A stretch of DNA of 64,000 nucleotides from Isoetes taiwanensis (Eukaryota; Streptophyta; Lycopodiopsida; Isoetales; Isoetaceae). The notes beneath the pieces are model-generated. The model was not told the origin of the DNA, did not search any database, and saw nothing but the letters and a program-made list of their open reading frames with translations. The position numbers and the translations under genes were made by a program. This document shows, piece by piece, positions 56,936-64,000 of this stretch. Location of the stretch: the NCBI GenBank assembly GCA_021234155.1, contig JAJEKV010000064.1:4090001-4154000 (forward strand). Reading direction: 5' to 3'. The first letter of the stretch is position 1. Each line of letters starts with the position of its first letter.

Positions 56936-57243
56936 AACCTCCTCATGTGTGATACTTTATAATTGATAGTACGTGTGGTAAAGGTCCTCATGGGTGTATA
57001 TCAATCATCTCAACGTGCAAGATACTTTCAAATTAATAAAGGCCGAGGTCGAGGAATTCTCCATGAACAAAACGTGACAAAAGTAATGTATTTGTGTAGG
57101 CACGGGTAATCGAGGCCGAGGAATCAGTGTAGGGCTCGCCCTGAGTAGGTGTGCTTGAAGACCAAGGCCGAGCCGAGGAATAGCACCAAAGAAAAGGGCC
57201 TTTTCTTTAGTATAATGTGAAGTGTTAAAAATGATTAAAAGTC

Positions 57244-57296
57244 AAGGTAATATGGTGAAATTCGTCAAAACATAAGAGTATTTCATAGCTTTTCCC
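57244..57296. repeat. Solitary terminus related to the 54.1-54.9 kb TIR element
   Basis: TCGTCAAAACATAAGAGTAT followed by TTCATAGCTTTTCCCT is closely similar to the right arm of the 54.9 kb element (TGTCAAAACATAAGGATATT, CTGTAGTTTTCCCC). No partner arm was found near it. Confidence 0.5.
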
Positions 57297-57316
57297 TATA
57301 AAAAAGGTAGCGCAGT

Positions 57317-57479
57317 AAATATCGGATGCTGACATGTTATACCCATGGGCATATCCGTGGTATATCCGTGTGTTTGACATGTTATAGCCACGCCAAAAAA
57401 AAATTACACGGCGTTTTTGTGGACTTAGCGGATTTTTTGCCATTTAAGGCTGGGTATAACATGTCAGCGTCCGACATTT
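57317..57479. mobile_element. Foldback/MITE-like element with 28-bp inverted repeats
   Basis: Arms 57,317-57,344 and 57,452-57,479 pair at 26 of 28 positions; the core is CTGACATGTTATACCC. The 107-bp centre has no coding sequence. No target duplication is evident, so the class is open. Confidence 0.7.
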
Positions 57480-57539
57480 GCCATGGATAAAAAAGTATGC
57501 ACATATAGGTATATAATACAACCGTATAATACGACCGTA

Positions 57540-58272
57540 AGGCGCTAAACGAAGACTGTATTTTTTGTTTTTTTTTTTTTTTTGTCTACATTTCTTTTTG
57601 CTGTTTTTGAGAATCGGCCGCTTCTCCGATCCTTGTTTCTGTCTGTTCAGCATAAAACTTCCTTCTCCCTCAGTCCAGGAGCTAGAGAAGCAAGGATCCT
57701 ATCTATTAAAGTACAGTATTCGGAACATAACAAGCTATGGATTGCCAGTTTTGGACCATGGTGTCAGGCGCTCTTCAAATCTGGTGAAATAAGGGTTTGT
57801 GACTTCTTCAAGCTTTTCATGATTGGAAGAAAGGTAAAGATTAGATTTTGTCAGTGTCATGAACAGCAAAAAGAATGGTGGCGCCTTGCTTCTGTACCTT
57901 GGCTCGCTTTCCAAGCTAGTGTTGGTGTTTTGTCTGTTTTTGTTGGAATTGGAGTTCCTTGCAGACTAGTAAAACGGGGTGCATTTGTAGAAGATGAACT
58001 CACACAGCTCTGATTCTTTTAAAACCAGTTTTTACAGTCATCGCATTATCACCATTGATATTGTACATCGAAAATTGGATGCGTTTAGGCTGAAGAAATG
58101 AAGAAACAGGTGGATTTTAGCACCCAGAATATAGTTGCAAGAGCTAATGGGCATATTGGGTTTCAGGAATGTGCGTCTCTGGAAGAGCCACAAGGTGTTA
58201 TTAGGTGTTAAATTTTGAATAGAACCAATTACCGTTGATGGGATAGCAGGGATATTGAATATTGAGGTAAAA
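57540..58272 (+). promoter_or_regulatory. Probable promoter and spliced 5' leader of the WAC/DDT gene
   Basis: A (T)n tract at 57,565-57,583 is followed by pyrimidine-rich sequence typical of plant leaders. A GGAAGAAAG|GTAAAG donor-like site near 57,834 and an ATAGCAG| acceptor near 58,250 would remove an intron shortly before the ATG at 58,273. The open frame 57,582-58,013 has no recognised domain and is probably leader or intron. The TSS cannot be placed. Confidence 0.4.
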
Positions 58273-61200
58273 ATGCCACTTTTTAAAAGGAAAGTTCTTC
58301 CGTTCATAGAACCCCCAGAAGACTTGAAGCCAAACGAGGTAGTTTTCCAGGTCCGGTTTACCAAAGAAATCTTTAGAGATTACAAGTATCCTTATCAATA
58401 TATTTTTTTTTCTTTTTAAGTATAAAATAAATTTTCTGATATTCCTTAACAGCTTTCAGAGAGTATCTTAAACGCATCAATCTGTATAGACAAAGAGTAT
58501 GGACATGCAAGGTGACAGGAAAGATAAATCTAACATATGAAGAGGCACTACTATCTGAAAACAAAGCAAGTGAACAAGTCCAGAATTTTCCCAAGGAGTT
58601 TATGGGGCCTATTTTGCCCATAATCCAGTTTAGTAAGTCTTATCTATTCCTTGAAGTTCTGTGAGTTGGTCATTTCCGTTTCAAATGGTCATTAAATTGC
58701 TAGCATATACTGTAAAAGTCTTCATAATTTTCAAATGGTCATTAAAGGGCTAGCATATACTGTAAAAAGTCTTCATAATATGTACTCCAGCCAATCGTTA
58801 TTACTCGCAATTTTACAGTATTTTGCATTCACATACTTTGTTATTGCGATAATTTAATAGTCATTTATATGCCAGCAGCTAACAAGATTAAAGCATCCAC
58901 GTTCTTCAAAAAAATGTCCTTTTTAGATATAAGGCATATGCATGTTGGCCTGTATTCCATTTTCATCATTTATCATAATACTGCTAATGTTCCATAGAAA
59001 ATGTCATAAAATGGCACTAAGAATTAGCAAAGTTAATTCAGTTTGATATGCTATATCTGGCAAGTCTTTATTCTTAACCTTCTGTTCTAGGTAAGATAAT
59101 CTTAATCAGGTTTGTTTTCGGTTGTTCAAGGAGGACTTCTGGAAAAGGAGATGCATTCTGTTTATATCTAGAACAGCGAAACCTATCTGTGAAATGAGTA
59201 CCTGTACTTATATTGTCAATAGTTTGTTAATCTAAGCTGGCAATTCTGGCTTTTACAGGCGTGCTTGGTGTGAATGATCTGGTTGACAAGATCTTTAAAA
59301 GATTTAAAGAACATTACGTCGCAGGGGAAACTGTCATTGGTATCTTTGGGGATTCTGTTCGACAGTGTGAAATTTTAAATGTTGTAGAGCTTGACAGTAG
59401 CCATGACCATTCCAACTGTTGTCAATATGAAGTCTCCTGGCAGAAAGAGGATGGCGAAGAAAATGAAATAACTATAGTGTCATCTGATAAACTTAGGCGG
59501 CGTAAACATCCTTTGACACGTGCGCTTTTGAAATCTTTCATCAGGGAGTCCACTTTTGGTGGATCAACAAGAAATTCACCCTGGATCGTGCATGATAAAC
59601 TGGCTCGCAAATACAATCTTCCATTTGAACCTCCTGAAGAGTTAAAGCACGTGGTCCTTGTCCTTCGGGAAAATAACAGAGTAAGCTATATTATATGCAA
59701 TTTTTCAGACAAATTTTCGTGTTCCGTGACCCCCACTTATTCTAACAGGATGCAAAAGTTGGTGGTTCCAAAGACAAAAAAAGTAAGGATGAAAAATCTC
59801 AGGTTAAAAAGCGCAAGAGAGATAATGATGGGGGTTCACAAACCATAGCTGCAGCTCCGATTGCCAACAAATCTGAAAATGGGAATACAACTTCGCAGAA
59901 GCAAGCAAAGAAAAAACCAAAAAATGGGAAGGAAAATTCCAAAGAAGGCGAGTCATTGAAGAAGGGAAATACGAAGGATAAAAAAAAAGCATTAGGTATT
60001 ATTCTTATCAATTATCAAATCCATATTTGATATTAGTTTTCCTGGTGACACCTGTTCCCTGTGGGCAGTTGCAGTGGAGCCAGTACCTATCAAGTACCCG
60101 ATTGATGATCGCCTTGTTGAACCCTGCCTGGACGATAATTTAATGGAACGGCCAGTCCCTTCCACTGATTTTATTCTTCCAATGGAATGCATTGGGGACT
60201 TCTTGATGGCATGGGACTTCTGTATTTCATTTGGGCGGGTGATTAACCTGTCACCCTTTCGGTTTGAAGACCTGGAGAAGGCCTTGATTGTTACTGATCG
60301 TGATGTGATACTTTTGAAAGAGATTCATTTGGCTCTTCTAAAGACAGCTATGACAAATCCTGAATTGCCTAATGACAGTTTGTCAAGTCGTAAGAAGGTA
60401 GCCTCTATTTACACTAGCAAGGCTTAGTATTTCCAGTTTATTTAAGCTTCATGTGACATTGCAGTTGTCAATAAGGACATGCGAGGAGGACCTTGCTGAT
60501 TTTCTAGAGATAGAAGATATTGCCGATTTCCTAGGAATGGAAGATTTATCATCATTGAAGTCCTATGCCTCGACCATTCGTCGAGGACGCTATAAGGAAT
60601 TGACACCATTAGCTAAATTACATATTATGAATTATTTGGTAGAATGCGCGCTTGGCTCTAGTAAGATTAGAGAACAGCTAGATGAAAATATTGAAGAACT
60701 TCATGCAATCGCAGCTAGAAAACGGGAAGAAGAATTGGAAGAAAATAGAAAAAAAAAGGAAGAGCAGGAACGATCAAAGCATGATACTGAAAGTTTAGAT
60801 AAAACAGTTGGAGATCACTTAAATGACAGTGCTTTGGACGATAAGCAGAATAGTGGTCGGCAAACCAAATCCAAAGCCAAAACCAATGGGGAGCACATCT
60901 ATCCTGATAAGTCTAGTAAAAACAGGTAAATGTTGTCTTTTACTTCAGCCCCAACATATATGATGAAAATTGTTTGTCTGCCTGTAAACGGTTCTACGTT
61001 ATATGTTGAGCAGATCACTGGCAAAAGAGACATCATCAAATAATCTGGAAGCATTGAAGGGACAGGAGAAAGAGCCAAATGATCAGGAGACGATTAAACA
61101 GCAAAAAGAGATGGAGAAGCAAAAGCGTGTAAGTTCACTTGTAGCAAGAACTATATTTATGTACATTGAATACAAGTACAGACTTAAACTTTACTTTTTA

Positions 61201-61772
61201 TTATTTAGGAAGAACATTTCGAGCGAGAAAAAATGAAGTGCTTTATTCGGACAAATCCACTTGGAAAGGACCGTAACTATAATCAGTACTGGTTTTATCC
61301 CAAAGAGGGGCGGATTTTTATAGAAAGCGACGATTCAAGAACATGGAGTTATTATGGTTCAAAGGAAGAGGTGACGCTTTGGAAGCCATATATTTCCATT
61401 ATGTTGTCTTGAATTAAATGTCTTTATATTTCTTGCAGCTTGATCAGTTCATTGGTTCTCTTAATGTAAAGGGAGTGAGGGAGGGAGCCTTAAAACATCA
61501 ATTGGAAAAGCATTATGCCAAAATCAGGTGAGTACGACTTTATTGAGAATTTCAAATACTTGTTCGTCTATGTTGGCCTATTTGCTTAAAAAAATCATCG
61601 ATCTTATATTCGTCTCTTTGTGGCTTCTAGTAATGCTTTGCAAAAGAGATGGAAGGAAATTTCCCAAAAGGTTCTACTGGAGGAAGCTTCTGTACGTCGG
61701 TCAAACCGTGTGAAAACTATTGTTCAGCCAACAACAGGATGCCTAACATACACGAACAAGTACAGGAATTGA
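58273..61772 (+). CDS. WAC/DDT/WSD-domain chromatin-remodelling cofactor, ten exons
   Basis: Exons 58,273-58,385, 58,460-58,632, 59,259-59,680, 59,749-59,995, 60,069-60,397, 60,465-60,925, 61,014-61,128, 61,209-61,370, 61,439-61,527 and 61,631-61,772 join in phase at GT-AG sites to 750 residues. Residues 1-95 (MPLFKRKVLPFIEPPEDLKP...EIFRDYKEYLKRI) form a WAC DNA-binding domain as in ACF1/WSTF. Residues 240-318 are Lys-rich and nuclear-localising. PIKYPIDDRLVEP leads into a DDT domain (about 350-415: CIGDFLMAWDFCISFGRVI), then WHIM1 (LTPLAKLHIMNYLVECAL) near 470 and WHIM2/WSD (TNPLGKDRNYNQYWFYPKEG, WSYYGSKEELDQFIGSL) at about 620-690. DDT-WHIM proteins bind ISWI ATPases and set nucleosome spacing. 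All frames are open. It resembles plant DDT-family members with a WAC domain; no symbol is assigned. Confidence 0.9.
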
Positions 61773-61774
61773 GG

Positions 61775-62230
61775 ATATGGTTAATTCTTATAGGGATCAA
61801 CACTTGTAACAATACACCCTTAAGCGAAAAGGGTTTTACAAGAAAATTTGAAGCATGACATGTTAAGGTGGCAGTTTTGTAAATGTAGTTCGCCTTGGAC
61901 ATAGCCATCCTCAGTGAACATGAGCATAAGAATTGTTTCGGCAACTATGATGTTCAAACGGCCAGGTTGTATATGGGTGCTATTTGACTTGATAAACACA
62001 TGTCAATGGAAGGCCAGCATTTTGGTTGATCGCATGGTCACTTCACAGGCAAACCCTACATATTATTGGAAAATGATTTGTACTACCTCTACACTTCAAA
62101 TTTCAACGTGGTAAATTAACTATTGTCTGCCCTTCCGTTTCAGTTTTTTCTTGCATAAAAGGGCAAGTATGTCGGAATATCAAAACTGGCATTCTACTAG
62201 TCCAAGAAACATCAGCTACAATACAACTGG
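61775..62230. other. 3' flank of the WAC/DDT gene
   Basis: Presumably the 3' UTR followed by spacer. No further motif can be supported. Confidence 0.4.
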
Positions 62231-62235
62231 AAGTA

Positions 62236-62490
62236 CCAAGTCAATCTAAGCTGCCAGCAAAATGTATTTTAAATTGTTACAAAGAAAACAAACCTGAAAC
62301 CCGGATGCCAGCATAAAGTCTCTAGGTCTGAGCCTTCTTCGAGAATAAGTTAACATCAGCTGAAGTACCCAAGTCAATCTAAACTGCCAGCAAAATGTAT
62401 TTTAAATTGTTAGATTACCATACAAAGAAAACAAACCTGAAACCCAGGCGCCAGCATAAAGTCTCTGGGTCTGAGCCTTCCTCAGAATCA
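62236..62490. repeat. Direct duplication of about 110-130 bp
   Basis: The phrase AAGTCAATCTAA(G/A)CTGCCAGCA to CTCT(A/G)GGTCTGAGCCTTC occurs from about 62,239 and again from about 62,371. The second copy has an 11-nt insertion after AAATTGTTA. Confidence 0.8.
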
Positions 62491-62654
62491 GAAGCAAGTA
62501 GTTTTCTATTTTGTATGGTAGCGAGAGTCTGGAGCAATCGTGCCAGAGCGCGAATTTGTATGCTTTTATAGTTATTTGAGCTATGACATATCTGTTTTGG
62601 GTAGTTAAGTCTTCGGGATACTAAAATAATATGCTTCATTCAATGTTCCCTTGT

Positions 62655-62803
62655 TTGGTTTAGTGGCTAGTCCAGTGGGTCAGCAATTAAGAGATCTTGT
62701 GTTCAAGTCCTTTGAGGGTCTGTCATATGTCCTCGTGGATGCTTTTGATGTGGTCTGTCATATGTCCTTGTGGATGCTTTTGATGTGGCATAACATAAAA
62801 ATA

Positions 62804-62852
<49 letters not shown>
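62655..62852 (+). mobile_element. tRNA-derived SINE-like unit with a (TATC)n tail
   Basis: TGGCTAGTCCAGTGGG (62,664-62,679) resembles an A box and TGTTCAAGTCC (62,700-62,710) a B box, at close spacing. A short body with a duplicated TCCT(C/T)GTGGATGCTTTTGATGTGG-type phrase follows, then (TATC)n at 62,808-62,852. Pol III boxes near the 5' end and a simple-repeat tail are typical of SINEs. The body family is not recognised. Confidence 0.5.
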
Positions 62853-63498
62853 TCAGAGATTCTATATGGCTAAACATCATTCTAAAGATTATGCAAATTG
62901 TCTTCAGAGATTTTATATGGATAAACATCATTCTAAAGATTATGCAAATTGTCTTCAGAGATTCCTTGTGGATGCTTTTGATGTGGCATAACATAAAAAT
63001 ACTATCTATCTATCTATCTTCAGAGATTCTATATGGCTAAACATCATTCTAAAGATTATGCAAATTGTCTTCAGAGATTTTATATGGATAAACATCATTC
63101 TAAAGATTATGCAAATTGTCTTCAGAGATTCTATATGGCTAAACATCATTCTAAAGATTATGCAAATTGGATGTTCGTTGAAATTAAGTGCATGTGGTGC
63201 TAGTATTAACTGCATGGGGGCTCCACATTCCATACATGCTATTGGTGGCATTTCTAACCATTTCAGCCCTCTGCTAGTCCAACTACATCTGCACATGCAG
63301 AAAGACTCATAGCAAGAGTAACCTGGTCTGGAACTATATGTGGCATGGCATAAAAATACTATCTATCTATCCATCCATCCATCCATCCCTCCATCTATCT
63401 ATCGAAATTCTATATGGCTAAATATCATTCTAAAGATTATGCAAATTGTCTTCAGAGATTCTATATGGTTAAACATCATTCTAAAGATTATGCAAATT
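62853..63498 (+). repeat. 51-bp minisatellite in three blocks, with (TATC)n runs between
   Basis: The 51-bp unit contains TTCAGAGATT, TATATGG(C/A)TAAACATCATT and CTAAAGATTATGCAAATTG. There are two copies from 62,853, three from about 63,018 and two from about 63,405. A (TATC)n or (CATC)n run precedes each block, and the phrase GGCATAACATAAAAATACTATC or a variant recurs before each. The 17-codon period makes long but meaningless open frames on both strands. Confidence 0.85.
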
Positions 63499-63555
63499 GG
63501 ACGTCCGTTGAAATTAAGTGCATGTGGTGGTTGTATTAAGTGCATGGTGGCCTCA
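63169..63555. repeat. Larger duplication including the minisatellite flank
   Basis: GG(A/A)(T/C)GT(T/C)CGTTGAAATTAAGTGC and the following CATGTGGTG(C/G)T... stretch occur at 63,169-63,225 and 63,499-63,555, showing that a unit of about 330 bp was duplicated as a whole. Confidence 0.7.
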
Positions 63556-63559
63556 CTGA

Positions 63560-63840
63560 AAAGTCCATGATGGGAGTAAAACAAAGAACACTATTCAAGA
63601 ACACAGTATCTCTTCGTCTAAACTCGAACCATCTAACTTCTGTTGTACATCTAACAACAACTCCCAGCTTACTAATTCGTGATAAAAAAGAATCATTTAG
63701 ATTATGCCTATGACATCAGGAAAGCATGCAATAAGGTTGTATGTCTGGGTGAAATATGCTTGGAAATAAAAAAGCCACGATGCATTGGCCTGGAGAATCT
63801 TACAATATTAATTAGTTGCATACCACATCTTACCTTCTGG
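63560..63840. other. Spacer
   Basis: Nothing recognisable. Confidence 0.4.
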
Positions 63841-63843
63841 CTA

Positions 63844-63971
63844 TTATGATTCCAGAAACCTTAGGAATTGTCTAGACAAACCTAGCTCCATTGCAACCCT
63901 TGCTGCTCTCAGAATCTGACCATGTGCTCTCAAATCCTTGGCTGATGCATTAAACAAGCTTTGACCGAGGC
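63844..63971 (-). CDS. Possible last exon of a minus-strand gene running off the window
   Basis: On the minus strand, after an AAAG acceptor-like site near 63,972, the frame reads about 40 codons (LFNASAKDLRAHGQILRAAR, then VAMELGLSRQFLRFLES) and ends at TAA (63,846-63,844). Composition is strongly protein-like and amphipathic-helical. The rest of the gene would lie beyond position 64,000. The family is not recognised, and the acceptor is not certain. Confidence 0.35.
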
Positions 63972-64000
63972 TTTATACCAAGCATGGAATGCATGTACAA

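Noticed and set aside
57582-58013. 143-codon open frame before the WAC/DDT gene
   Set aside because: No domain, not in frame with the WAC start, and best explained as leader and leader intron.
62651-63584. Long open frames with repeated WLNIILKIMQIVFRD units
   Set aside because: Created by the 51-bp (17-codon) minisatellite; open in both directions.
1-64000. CRISPR arrays, bacterial operons, Shine-Dalgarno sites, rRNA genes, intact tRNA genes
   Set aside because: Looked for and not seen. Direct repeats present are irregular or tandem, and Pol III boxes occur only in SINE-like contexts.

Overview
This is nuclear DNA from a land plant. The genes have GT-AG introns, the leader of one gene carries telo-box motifs, three plant gene families are present (BRICK1, a VAR3-like RanBP2 zinc-finger protein and a WAC/DDT/WSD chromatin protein), and there is a plant dirigent remnant. 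Low gene density and layered LINE, LTR, Helitron, MITE and SINE debris suggest a large genome. A fern or other non-flowering lineage is my guess, not a proof.

Layout. 1-7.9 kb: mostly unassigned AT-rich sequence with a LINE reverse-transcriptase scrap at 4.8-5.5 kb. 7.95-8.33 kb, minus: a small two-exon BRICK1 gene. 8.88-13.64 kb, minus: a nearly complete but mutated LINE of family A (ORF1, endonuclease, reverse transcriptase, CCHC knuckle), followed by a Harbinger-like MITE with TAA duplications. 15.7-18.9 kb, plus, and 22.9-27.5 kb, minus: two inverted copies of an L1-type LINE, family B, with a dirigent pseudogene between them. 28.2-29.2 kb: a lone LTR followed by an initiator-tRNA(Met) primer site.

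29.6-39.1 kb is the most unusual part. Two unrelated elements are each split in two, a ParB-like-domain gene and a family A LINE. Flipping the single segment of about 30,427-37,656 would rejoin both at once, so I infer a 7.2 kb inversion. Inside it lie a chromovirus (Ty3/gypsy) remnant with its 3' LTR, and a set of ATGGC...GCCAT palindromes flanking and inside the ParB-like gene. 40-49 kb: LINE tails, a Helitron end, direct duplications and a SINE-like insert.

49.67-53.33 kb, plus: an intact five-exon gene for a probably organelle-targeted RanBP2 zinc-finger protein related to VAR3. 54-57.5 kb: a long-TIR element, a repeat block rich in heat-shock-element pentamers, and a foldback element. 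58.27-61.77 kb, plus: an intact ten-exon gene encoding a 750-residue WAC-DDT-WHIM/WSD protein expected to partner ISWI remodellers. 62.2-63.6 kb: a SINE-like unit and a 51-bp minisatellite. At the right edge is a possible last exon of a minus-strand gene.

The three intact host genes are functionally unrelated (actin nucleation control, organelle biology, chromatin remodelling). The rest is mobile-element history.
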